Part shown: positions 11,683 to 23,196 of the stretch, in pieces
Numbering within the stretch: the stretch's first letter is position 1
How the letters are laid out: every line of letters starts with the position of its first letter
Source of the DNA: Ehretia macrophylla
Lineage: Eukaryota > Streptophyta > Magnoliopsida > Boraginales > Ehretiaceae
Length of the DNA: 64,000 nucleotides
Assembly (NCBI GenBank): GCA_037974665.1
Contig: CM075772.1
Span: forward strand, 36,681,052-36,745,051
Direction of reading: 5' to 3'
Position numbers and translations under genes: made by a program
Notes under the pieces: model-generated
The model's input: only the letters and a program-made list of their open reading frames with translations
Databases searched by the model: none
What the model was told of the DNA's origin: nothing

Positions 11683-14187
11683 TGTGACGTCCGAGATTTA
11701 GCCATGCATTCAATTACTGTTGCATCCTTTATTTGCGCACCTCTTTCTATGCCTTATTAATTGTCTTCTTAAATTACTATTCACTCCGTTTTTTAAACTG
11801 CATTCTATTAGTTAATTAGTATTTTTATTAAATCATATTAATTGTTAAAGTAGTGGGAAAAATGTGCAATTGAGCTAGAGGCGATAGGAGAGCTCGTTTA
11901 GAAAATAATTTTTGTAGTTGAATGAATAGTGTTACGTAACATAACTTAGGGAATGAATTAGCTAGCATTCATTTTACTATCTAGGCTCGTTTTAAGCTAA
12001 CTAAGCGCATTTAGTGAACCATTTAAGCAAGCAACTTAGCCCCATTTAATATATAACTAACACAACACACACATTAGCTCATAACTTAGCAAAAAAAAAA
12101 AAAAAAAAAAAAGAGAGCATGCTGAAAACACTGTAGCAAATCCGAGAATTGCATAGGAGAAGAAATAGCGTTTTTTTGCTCAACAAATCCTCATTCCAAG
12201 CCAAGCCAAGCTAGGTGCAAGTGGTTTAGGGTGTCTACTAGCCTCCTAGGAGCTCCTACGCGCATTGGTGAGGGATTTCACGGCTTGTTTTTGCATTTCT
12301 AAATAGTTGTCAATTTATTGATTTGTTGAAAATGTGATCAAATGCTATTGTATGAGTTATCTATGCTAATATACCATCTATATGAATGCTAGAGAACACT
12401 TTTGAGCCATCGTTTCGCAATTTAAACGGTTAGAATCTCTAGTTTGATTTTTAGGGTGAATAGTGATGTTTTTCTAGGGTTTTGCATAATTGCTCGAATT
12501 AGCTTGATGTAATGCTTCTAATAGACGCCTTAGGTGCTAGTGAAGGTAACCTAATAACCCCGTGCACTTGAATTGCTCTAGAATCGCATAACACGTGAAA
12601 TAGCCGACTTTAACAAAGGGGTTTCGGGGTTCATGCGAATCCGGGTGAATTCGGGCTTCCCTTCTAGTATTCTTAGGCTACCTAGGTGCTATAGAAGCTT
12701 TGATAACCCTTATTTGAAGCCCGGATAAGGTATGTGTAGTTTAAAGCCATAAGAGGGAATTTGGGGCTTTCGGGGGAATCGCTAGCGTTTGAATGAGGTA
12801 GAGGGTTGAGAGGGTACCTTGAGGGTTAGTTAGAGGGTTGAGAGAGTTTCGCTTGAAAATGGAATCATTAACCTTGGTTTAGAAGAGAAATAGTTTGAAA
12901 AATAAAGGGGTTTAGGTGCAATTTCGGTTGACTCACACTTCTAAACCCATGGCATGACTTCTTGAGTGTTTATATGTGGTTTCAAGTTGATTTGGAGCTT
13001 TTGGTATGATTCTATGCTTATTTTGTAAATGTCCCTTTGTAAAACTGCTTATTAGCTTATATAATTGCTTCTATTCTAACTGCCTCGAGGTCAACCTACT
13101 TTGTTGATCCTCCTATGTGTTAATGCTTATATTATTGCTATTAACTTGCCATTGTTAAGTGCATTGCATAGTGGTTGCGCAACCATAGTGTCAGGGGCGG
13201 ATGTGTTGAATATCGGCTGGGCGGCAGAGGGCTTGCCGGTGGATATTCAAACTCCGTGCCCTATTCCCTCATTCGCCTGGTCCGGAGATTGCCAGGGGAT
13301 GTTGGGTCGTAGGATTTGGGGTACATCCGGAGTACACCCACTGGAGTGATTGGGGTTATGCCGGCTTATCGTGATCGTGCTCGTGGTTCGTGGATCGTGA
13401 ATGAAGACCAGTGAAGATTGGTGTATAGGGGATTGTGTGAAATGTATCCTTTTAAATGTGTGGTTACTTATGTTATCATTGCTTCTTAAATTGTCTAAGT
13501 GATATTGTTGTATAACTGTATTATCTGGTGCATTGCACGCCCCGGGACTATATCCCTCACTGGGCAACAGTGGTTGCTCATACCTCACTAACATGTTTCA
13601 GGTGGCACAGTTGGTGGAGTTGCCTTAGCTGCTGTGTGATATTTGTCTGAGGTGGATGTGCTTTCTGGTTGCTATGTGAAGAATTTGTTGTCCTATGTAT
13701 AATCTATTTTGGGGCCTTAAAGCTCATGTATGTATTTGAGTAATATGTAAGCTGGAAGTCTGATAATGTAGTAGCAGTGGTAATTCTATGGCTTGTAATA
13801 ACTTATATTTCTATTTCTAGTTGCTTTGCATGCTTGGGAGTGAATGGCTTAGTGTAGAATGTTTTATCTCTAAGTATGTTTTAATGTTATCCTAGAATGG
13901 CATGGTTATTAGACTATATTATAAACAAGTTACTTGCATGCTTGTGTGGTTTTGGAACTGTTGTTTGTCTTAAGGCTCGGATGGCCTTAAAGCTAAGATC
14001 TTTAGTTATAAATGAATGTCTTGTTATGTTGTGGCTTTATTGAGTATTTACAGGTTTTCAGAATGTCTATAGTACAGGGGAAACTCTGTCCGTTTTTCCC
14101 CTAAAATTTTGTGACCGGGTTTGGTATTGGGTTGAAAATAGCATGGTTATTATAGCCTCCAGTCCCGTGAGGGATCGGGGCGTTACA
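11683..14187 (+). repeat. LTR 3 of element B (2,505 bp)
   Basis: Same termini and landmarks as LTRs 1 and 2. It is longer mainly because its poly-A run near 12091 has about 22 A residues against about 10 in the other copies. The palindrome GGTTGCGCAACC lies at 13173-13184. Confidence 0.92.
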
Positions 14188-14192
14188 GGGCG

Positions 14193-17100
14193 ACTTAGGG
14201 TATTCCGTATGTTTGGGGTGCCTTTCTGTTGGCTTTCCGGGCAAAGTATGTCCCGAGGATCGCAAGGGAACGGAGAGAGGCAGAGTTTCTAGCCTTAGTG
14301 CAGGGAGATGCTTCAGTGGCTCAGTATGAGGCCACCTTTACTCGATTGTCCCAGTATGCACCAGAGTATGTGGCTGATGAGGAGCGGAGGACTCGTAGAT
14401 TCATGTTCGGGTTGAGGCCTGAGATTCAGGATGTGATGGCTCTGAATCGGTATGATGTATTCACTGAGGCTTTTGAGGCAGCTTCTAGACTAGAGAAGAG
14501 GAATGGGGATCAGCTTGTTTCTAGTCAGCCCAGTAAGAGGCTGTATCAACCGCAGTATCAGCAGAGTATGTATAGGCCTCCCGTACAGCAGGTTGTGTAC
14601 AGACCACCAGTTCAGCAGGGTTCTTTTAGGCCTCAGTTTCAGTAGGGGTCATATCAGGTTCAGTCTCAGTATAGGCCAGCCTAGTCTCAAGGTCAGTATA
14701 TGCCTAGTTTGGTAAGGCTTCAGCTGCAGACTGGTTCAGCTGTTCCTTCAGCTTCTGGTTCATCCAAGGGCAGTGTTAGTGCATCATCACCGCAGTGTAC
14801 ACACTGCAAGCGCACAGGGCATGTGGAGGCCGATTGCAGGGTGAAAGCAGGGACGTGTTTAGGATGCAGCAGCAATTAGCACAGGGCGAGGGATTGCCCT
14901 AGGTATTCGAGGACTGAGGGTCGGACTGCGACTCGGGGTTATCAGGGCCGACCTGCGGCCAATGTACCACAGCAACAACGGGTTCAGGCTCAGGCCTACG
15001 CAGTTGACTTAGAAGAGATGCCTGAGGAGACTACAGTTGTGGAATGTAGCTTCTTTATACTTGATCAACTTGTTAAAGTGTTGATTGATTCTGGTGCTAT
15101 GCATTCTTTCATTACTCCTGCTTGTGTGCAATGGGTTAATTTGCAACCTGAAAGATCGCCTTATGTGGTTGAGATTAGTACCTCTTTGACTGATAAGTAT
15201 ATGACTGGCCTAGTTTGTAAGGATTGTATAATACATGTTAAGGGGCATAATTTTCCTTTGGACCTTATCTTATTTCCTATCCGGGGGTATGATGTTATCT
15301 TGGGTATGGATTGGCTTTCTAAGTATGATGCCCAGTTGAACTGTAGAACCAAGGTAGTACAATTTCGTTTGCCAGATTAGCCAGTAGTTGAGGTAGTAGG
15401 GAACCGGGGTGCAAAGAAGAGTTTTGTTATCTCAGCAACTAAAGCCGTTAAGTTGGTGAGTAAGGGGTGTTAAGGTTATCTAGCTTATTTGATCAACAAG
15501 CCATCTGATAAGCTACAACTAGAGGAAGTCCCTATTATTCGGGAATATCCCAATGTATTTCCCAAGGAGTTGCCAGGGTTACCGCCAGAGAGAGATGTAA
15601 AGTTTGTGATTAATCTTATTCCCGGTACTCAACCTATTTCTAAATCAGCGTAACGGATGGCACCAGCTGAGTTGAAGGAGTTAAAGACTCAGTTGCAGGA
15701 GTTATTGGAGAAGGGATTCATTCAGCAGAGTTCTTCACCTTGGGGAGCTCTTGTTTTATTTGTGAAGAAGAAGGATGGTACCTTGAGATTGTGTATTGAT
15801 TACTGTGGTTTGAATCAGGTGACCATCAAGAATAAGTATCCTTTGCCACTGATTGACGAGTTGTTTGATCAACTTCAGGGAGCCAGAGTCTATTCTAAAT
15901 TTGATTTGAGGCAGGGGTATTATCAGCTTCGGATTTGCACGGAAGATGTTCCGAAGTCTGCCTTTAGGACTCGGTACGGGCATTATGAGTTTGTTGTTAT
16001 GCCCTTTGGATTAACTAATGCACCGGCAGCATTCATGGATCTTATGCATCGGGTTTTTCAGCCGTATTTAGACCAGTTCGTGGTAATCTTTATTGATGAT
16101 ATCTTGGTCTATTCTAAATCTGAATCGGAGCACGAGCAACATCTACGGCTTGTCTTACAAAAGCTGCATGAGCATCAGTTGTTTGCCAAGTTCAGCAAAT
16201 GTGAATTTTGGTTGCAACGCATATCTTTTCTTGGCCATGTTATTACACAGAGCGGTATTTCTGTAGATCCCACTAAGATTGAAGTGGTGATGTCTTGGAA
16301 ATGACCAGAGAATGTTTCTGAGGTCCGTAGCTTTCTTGGCTTGGCGGGTTATTACCGTAGGTTTGTAAAGGACTTCTCGAAGATTGCTGGGCCACTTTCT
16401 AAGTTGACTCAGAAGCAGACTATCTTTGATTGGGATAAGAGGTTGACTACTGCTCCAGTACTTGCTCTACCAGAGGGGACTGATAATATGGTTATTTACA
16501 GCGATGCATCCGAGGAGGGCTTGGGATGTGTTCTTGTGCAGGATGGCCGAGTTATTGCCTATGTTTCTAGGAAGTTGAAGCCTTATGAGGTGAATTATTC
16601 GACTCATGATCTTGAGTTGGCAGCAGTTGTCTTCGCACTGAAGAAGTGGCGTCATTATCTGTGGGGCAGTAGGTTCAAGATTTTCACTGATCATAAGAGT
16701 CTGAAGTACTTGTTCTCACAGAAGGAGTTGAATATGCACTAGCGGAGGTGGATGGAGAGTCTTGGAGATTATAATTGTTCTATCAATTATCTACCTGGCA
16801 AGGCAAATGTTGTAGCAGATGCTCTCAGCCGGAAGGCGAGTGTTGCTTGTTTGGCTGTCAAGAAATGGGAGATTCTTGAGGAATTCACTTATTGGAGGCC
16901 GGAGTTGACTCAGGTTGGGGTGATGTGTTCACATTTCCGTATTCAACCTTTATTGCTGTCTCAGATCAGAGAAGCTCAGCAGCTTGATGTTAAACTTCAA
17001 AAGATCAAGGATCAGATCATTGATGATCAATCTGACTTTAAACTGCATGAGGATGGTATTCTTCAGTTTCGGAACAGGGTTTGTGTTCCCGATGAACCGG

Positions 17101-17529
17101 GCTTGAGGCGAGGTATTCTGAAGGAAGCTCATAATTCTAAGTACACTATTCATCCTAGTGGAACCAAGATGTATCGGGATTTGAAGCAACATTATTGGTG
17201 GAATAACATGAAGAAGGAGGTTGCTCAGTTTGATTCTAGATGTTTGACTTGTCAGAGAGTGAAAGATGAGCATCAACGACCTGCAGGTTTGCTTCAGCCT
17301 TTGGCTATACCAGAGTGGAAGTGGAAGCATATTACGATGGATTTCGTCACTGGTTTGCCTAGAACACCGAGGGATAATGATGCAGTTTGGGTTGTCGTGG
17401 ATCGTTTGACGAAGACATGTCATTTTATTTCAATGAGGATGGGAGATGAGATTACAAAGTTGACGGAGCTTTATTTGGATCAAATTGTTAGACTTCACGG
17501 GATTCCATCTAGTATTGTCTCAGATCGAG
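14193..17529 (+). pseudogene. pol: A1 gag-pol, middle part: Gag end, protease, RT, RNase H, integrase start
   Basis: After the B array the A1 frame continues in phase. In order it shows the Gag core end, a Gln/Pro-rich linker, the first zinc knuckle (CTHCKRTGHVEADC), a damaged second knuckle, the protease (LIDSGAMHSF), reverse transcriptase with FIDDILVYS, RNase H with [10 protein letters not shown], and the integrase zinc region and first catalytic Asp (TMDFVTGLP). Stops in frame lie at 14196, 14643, 14682, 14877, 15378, 15471, 15651, 16302 and 16740. A 33-nt in-frame deletion near 16438 removes eleven residues present in A3. Element D interrupts the frame at 17529, just before the second catalytic Asp region ends. 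Confidence 0.9.
17525..17529. repeat. TSD of element D, left copy (TCGAG)
   Basis: TCGAG precedes the TGTCACGCCCC left end of D and recurs at 52051-52055 after its CCTCACA right end. Removing D plus one copy restores the A1 integrase reading phase. Confidence 0.92.
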
Positions 17530-18165
17530 TGTCACGCCCCAACCCAGCCTATAAAGGTTAGACTAGGGTGTGATCTAAACATTCAAGTCCATTCACACTC
17601 TTAATCATTCTAGGGGGTTTAGCACTTAACGTTTTATTCTAGACTCCAAGATTTTTTGAAAATTCAGCAGCATAACGACTGTAATTGGGCTATTTGTTTT
17701 GACCTAAATTATCTAACAGCCTCAATACTTCCAATTCAAGTCCATTCCCGACTAGAATTTACTATTTAATCATCAATTGAATTACCTATTGGTTATTTCG
17801 ACGTCCCGTTTGATTTATAACCTAGCATGGTACTATGTCTCGTTTGTCCATTTATTCTCGTTTCAAAATATACCTGTTGATCATAGCTTATTAGCGAGTA
17901 CCTGTTGAGATTGGATAAGTTCATTTGCCTATTCTTTAACTAAGCATCATAACCTATGATAGATACTAGTGATAATGAAAGCAAAAACGATCATAGTATG
18001 TCTAGTATCAGTCTACTTAATATAAGTACAAACCAAAATTAAACCCCAAATTACAACTGGGGACTTTTACATTAGCAACAACAATCAACATAAGATAAAT
18101 GGTCTTCAAGCAGCACAAAAAAAACACAAGTAGTCACGTTCATGCAAAACAACAGTAACAGGCAA

Positions 18166-18228
18166 TCACTCCAGGGGTTCATCATTAGGTACATTGAGCT
18201 CAGGTTCCTGTACCTGTTCTTTTTCACC
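18166..18228 (-). other. Acidic short reading frame after the acceptor-like site, D 3' LTR
   Basis: Directly after TTTCAG on the minus strand, one frame reads 20 residues beginning GEKEQVQEPE and ending DEPLE before TGA, with seven acidic and one basic residue. Comparable acidic frames follow the same site in families A and C. It has no start codon of its own, so it could only be translated as a downstream exon or fusion. It may also be chance composition. Confidence 0.35.
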
Positions 18229-18743
18229 TGAAATGATAAAAGAGGGTGAGTCCTTATGAACTCAGCGAGGGGGAATGAGAAATAAGCTTTGAAACTCATT
18301 TTCCGGTTAAACTTATGAAAATCCCTTTTTCAAACATGAATACAACAGAAATACAAGTACATAATACAAATACAGAAACAGGATCACCAGTCTTTCCTCC
18401 CCGAGGTTCTCTAGGATCCAAGCGGGAGTACTTATACATATAATAAAAAGAATACGGTGAGCTTTTGCTCTCAGATCAGATCCAGGATCAATTGTTTCGG
18501 CCGACTTCGAATCATCCCCCAAACACACCAGGTGGGTGTACTCCGGATGTACCCCAAAATCCTACGACCCAACTCTCCGAGGAAGTCTAGCCCCCAAGCG
18601 AGAGAGGGAATGGGACCATGGTGGTCACGGTATCACCGGCAAGCCCGATGCCGCCCGGCGTACGTGATCGCTACCATGCCGACAGGAAAGGTTGCAACCT
18701 TGTATGCAATGCACATTTATGACAGATAATATATATCACAGAA

Positions 18744-18769
18744 GGAGGACAACAAAGTAGGTTGCCTCC
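18744..18769 (-). other. Conserved LTR hairpin, D copy
   Basis: On the minus strand the arms GGAGGCAAC and GTTGTCCTCC flank the loop CTACTTT. The second D LTR has it at 39797-39821 with one loop base missing. The arm sequence differs from B and C but pairing is kept. Confidence 0.6.
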
Positions 18770-20534
18770 GGACAGTCATAAGATTGCACATTGACAGATA
18801 AACAGGCAGGACATGATAAGACATGAAATTTCACTTGAAAGGCATATAGAGTCATATGGAAATTAAATGGGCAGCCATGTAACACATGTAAAACAGGCCA
18901 TATAACTCATTAAAAGTCCACGCAATCAAGTGATAAGATTACTCAACATGCAGTGATATCAACAAGGGTTCAAATGCGAGAAAAGCTTATTTGTCAACAT
19001 GCAATGGTCAAGATCACTTTTAAAGTTATAAAACATTTACGGGCAGCCCACGCAACGTACAGTTTCCTCACAATATCCAATGGTTAACACTTAGCAAGAA
19101 TACTTAGTCATTAGGGTTTCCATTTCATGCATAATCGTGCGATCAAACCCTAAGTCAACTTAACATCATTCCCAAGTCATACATCATTCAATTCATACAT
19201 CCTCAAGTGCTTAAAACAGTCCACATAATATTCCAACACCACAATTCCAAGCAACTAGTGCCACAAAAGAGGCTACAATAGTTTTCCAAGCACATAGCTA
19301 AGTGGAACACTCACTGCAATAGGCTGTTTTCTCACAATCAATCGGATACTCAAACAATATCCAAATTCAGTGAATAATATGTCAAATTAAATATTAAGAA
19401 GTTAACTAAAATCAGAAACAAGCCTTGCATCAATTGGAGTTCAGAATCATTAGTTATAACCGAAACAGTGAGGTAACACAAAACTGTCCAGATTTGCACA
19501 CTTTTCAGAAAATGACGTTTTTGAGGTCCTTCGAGTTATTTTTAGCTTTGGTCTATTTCTGACAAAGTTGTCCAAAACTGCAAAATCTAGCGGCGCACCA
19601 ATTTTCATGAATTTTGGACAACATTTACTAAATCAAATGTGGTTCGTTCCACAAGGTCAGTGCATCTGCCAAAACCTGATTCATTTTTCCAGATTTCCAG
19701 ATTTGGTCACATTTTAATGATTTGCCATTTTGAGGACCTTAGAGTCAAAATTTGCTTCGACCTATTTCTTGGAAAAATGTTCAAAACTGTCCAAAATAGT
19801 CACCCACCAATGTTCAAGCATTTTCAACACCATTTGCTTAGCTAAACTTACCTCGAACAGACTGGTCAGAGAGCTGTCACATAAATTCGACTTCACCTAG
19901 CATCATTTTCAAGCCAAGTTCTTGCCATGCATGGTTGTTTGAGCTCATGGACGACCACAAAACTCAAGTACAGAAGCAAATATACTCATTTGTGAACATG
20001 CATGTGAAATTTCAAGGAGTTTTCAAAAGCTTTTAACCCTCACCTTTGCAATCAATCAAAAGATGCACAACAACCTTGTTGAAGCTCAAGTCTTCTCCTT
20101 TCCTTTGCCTAGCCAAAATCCTACTAGCTTTTCTCTATTTTTCCTAGCTTAATAAGCAATCTCTTAGTGCAGGCAAGTAGTTAGAACTTGAAGAAAAGAA
20201 ATGGATGCTTAGTAACTCACCTAGGCCGAAAATGAAGCTTCAATGCACATGCAAGAGAAATTTTCGAACTCTAGCTTGCTTGCTTGGTTTTCTTGATGGT
20301 TTGCTTGCCTTGTTCGACCAAGGTGTGATGAAGATGAACAAAGATGATGAGATTTCAGCCAAGGACCGAAATGGAGAGAGAAGAATGAGAGGAGAGAGAG
20401 TTTGTGAGAGGAAATGAGAGAAATGACAACCAAATGAAGGTCTTGGCAATTTTTGAGGGGTATGTCGGCATTGGGCAGCCCATTTTCAGCTTTGTGTCTT
20501 CAAAATGCTTCAATTTGAAATGCTTACCATGGGC

Positions 20535-20539
20535 AAGGT
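20535..20539. repeat. TSD of element C, left copy (AAGGT)
   Basis: AAGGT precedes TGTGACACTCC at 20540 and recurs at 33205-33209 after the GGGGCGTCACA end of C. The D LTR sequence continues on either side (compare 51475-51482). Confidence 0.92.
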
Positions 20540-22764
20540 TGTGACACTCCGAACCCAGCACTTCACTAATTGCATTCATTAAATGGTTAACTTAGATGTA
20601 ATTTAGCTAATTACTTTATTTTTTTTATATTTCCATAAATTCAAATATTTATTTTTATGAATTTTATATTTTTATAAAATACTACATATTTTTAGGGGAC
20701 TATAGCCCTTAACTGTGCGTGATTTGCATATCGGGATCAACGGGAAAAAATTCGCGAAATGTCTGATGAATAGTACCAGCGGGATTTTTTCAGATTTTTC
20801 AGATTTTTTGCATTTTATTTTGCTGAAATTTAATCACCCAAATGACCTATTTACCCTTACTAAAATACCCTATTTGCTTGACCTACCCTTTGACCATCTT
20901 ATGAGAATATTAAAAGCCAAGAAACAAAAAAAAAGGGGTCAAAAAAAATGGCCAAAAAAGAGTTACGGGAATAGTAACTTCTCAAAAAAAAAAAAAAAAC
21001 TCCTTGCTTTATTCTTGCTTCCATTGCTTCCCAAATTGGTTGTGCTTCATCCTTAGGACCTTAAGACCATTCTTTGATCTTCAAAAGAGTTGAGGGTGTA
21101 TTCTATTTTTGTATTAAATTTAATTAAAGTTTGTATTATTATTTTTGTGATCTAATATTGTAGTAGTTTAATTCTTGTTCCGTTGATTCTTATATGCTCT
21201 AATGACTTCATAGAATATGTTTGATAGTTTAAAATGCTTGTTGAATGCTTGAAAATGAAAATGGCACTTGGGGAAGATGATGAATAGTGCTAAACTAGGG
21301 TTTTCGAAAAAAGTTACAATTTAATTCGATTCGAGGCTTCTAGTAGTTGCTAATTAGGTCCATAATAGTGGAAAAAAATGTTAATTGCACTTGCTATGTT
21401 CAAAATTTGAGAAATTTGATCAAAAAAGGCCAGTTTAATAAGGGGTTTCGGGTTTAACTTGAATCCGGGCACGTTTCGAGGTTATGGCTAGTCTTTGTTA
21501 AGTATTGAAACCTTAGAAGTGCTTTCGTTTCGCTTGTTTGGGTTCCGAAATTGGTACTTGTAGTGTAAACCCACAAAGATGCATTTTTGGTGTTTTCGTG
21601 TACTTGTGCTCTAGGTTATGATTTGGAGGTTTTAAATGAGGTATTTAGGTATTCTTAGATTGGTAGGATGGTTAGCTAGCTTAACTTGATCATTGAATTC
21701 CGATAGGAAGCTAAATAGCCTAGTTGAACAAAGGGAAAATGAATGAATTAATTGCTTTAGTACTTGTATTGCTTTGTAGTTGCTACTAGCGAGTCTAAAT
21801 GCTATTCTAAGGTATGTGTGAGCTTTTGGTTAAGTTTTGTGAAAAGTATAATATTGACCCCTTTGTGTTCGCATAGTTAATCTCATGCTAATTGCTTTAT
21901 AATTGAGTAATTAAATGTTTATATGCATTTGTGTAGTGTACGTATTATGGTAGTTAGGTCTCGTGATTTAATTTGCTTGGTTTGCATGGATTTGGTTGAG
22001 TATGAATTTAGAATAGACTAAAGGAACTAGTAATGAACCATGGTAATAATTGTTGTTAGTTGATTCTTGATTTATTGGATAAATATTTAAATGTACTTAT
22101 GTAACAAGTTCATCTATTCGGAAAAATTGTGAGTTAAGTTATATTGATACTAGTTAAAGATTTAGTAAACATATTTATATTGTTTATTAATTGCATTATA
22201 TGTGTAAAGATACGCTTATATAACTTATTGGTTAGATGTTATATAGTGTTTCTACTTATATGAATGGCAATGTATATGTTATTTATTATGCTATTGTCTT
22301 TGTCTGATACTTGGAAATTAAAGAATGTTGCATATGTGATCACTTGAGTTCATGTATTGTTCAAATATTGATTAAAATGATTGGTAAACCATGAAATATA
22401 TTGTTAGTTATGTGAATTAAAGAGAATCAAATAGAGTTAGATAAATTAATGGCTTTATGAACTAGTTTTAGTTGAGAATAAGAAATCACTTCTTATGTAT
22501 ATAGTTGATTGTATTAGGTAGTGATAATTGAAGGGAATTGATGCTTTTGGAGAATATTGAGGGAATCTTGGCTTAATTCGCGCAGGTTTGGCTTCCTAAA
22601 AGGTGAGGGATCATTTCTATGTGCATTCTATGTGTCTTATATTGTTATATGCTAAATATTCGATACTAAGTGATTTAAGTGTTTTAGTTGGATTAGTTTA
22701 GCAATTATAGACTAATGAATGTATCATATTTCATCGTATGGCGTGATTGATGATGTGTGTGCTC

Positions 22765-22789
22765 GAGGACAACCTCTTTTGTTGTCCTC
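22765..22789 (+). other. Conserved LTR hairpin, element C 5' LTR copy
   Basis: A perfect nine-pair stem: arm GAGGACAAC, loop CTCTTTT, arm GTTGTCCTC. The 3' LTR copy is at 32061-32085 and is identical. Confidence 0.65.
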
Positions 22790-23191
22790 CTTGTTTGTAT
22801 ATCGGCTTATTTTGTTATATTGTTATTATTATTGCTTCTTGTGTTATCGAGTCAATGGTTGCGCAACCTTATTGTCGGGGCGGATGCGATGGGCCTCTCT
22901 AGGCGGCAACGGGCTTGCCAGGGTTGGTTGCTCTAGCTCCGTACCCTATTCCCTCAATCGTCTGGTCTGGAGATTGCCAGGGGGTGTTGGGTCGTAGGAT
23001 TGGGACATCCGGAGTACCCTTTGGTGTTTGGGATGCCGGCTTATCATGATCGTGATCGTGGTTCGTGGATCGTGAATGAAGACCAGCGAAGATTGGTGTA
23101 TAGGTGTTATGTGAAATGTATCCTTTTAAATGTGTGGTTTTTTAAGCTATCATTGTTTCTTTAATTGCCTAATTGTTATTGTTGTTTAACT

Positions 23192-23196
23192 GTATT
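23192..23196. repeat. TSD of solo LTR F, left copy (GTATT)
   Basis: GTATT precedes TGTGACGACCC at 23197 and recurs at 27671-27675. The uninterrupted C 3' LTR has a single GTATT at the matching place near 32489. Confidence 0.92.

Larger units (their letters stand above)
4522..14187 (+). mobile_element. Non-autonomous LTR element B as a three-LTR tandem array
   Basis: The order is LTR, 1.09-kb interior, LTR, 1.09-kb interior, LTR, with a single GGGCG target duplication outside. Each LTR starts TGTGACGTCC and ends GGGGC(G/A)TTACA. Each interior has an initiator-Met primer site at its left and a polypurine tract at its right. Neither interior encodes Gag, protease, RT or integrase. The array could come from unequal recombination between LTRs of two allelic or sister copies, or from an aberrant reverse-transcription product. 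The single TSD pair argues against two independent insertions. Confidence 0.9.
17530..20539 (-). repeat. 3' LTR of D, distal part (left of element C)
   Basis: This pairs with 38582-40993 and 50875-51480 of the other D LTR. Read on the minus strand it shows GGTGAGGG near 20040, the hairpin at 18744-18769, the shortened palindrome GGTTGCAACC at 18690-18699, a TCCGGA module near 18540, and TTTCAG|G at about 18229. After that site an acidic frame runs to the stop at 18166. Confidence 0.9.
20540..23196 (+). repeat. 5' LTR of C, part before F
   Basis: This matches 29833-32490 of the 3' LTR with scattered substitutions. It contains a donor-like site changed to AGAGTTGAGGG near 21086 (AGAGGTGAGGG in the 3' copy), a second donor AAAAGGTGAGGG near 22599, a hairpin at 22765-22789, GGTTGCGCAACC at 22857-22868 and the CCCTATTCCCTC and ACATCCGGAGTA module to about 23018. 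Confidence 0.9.
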
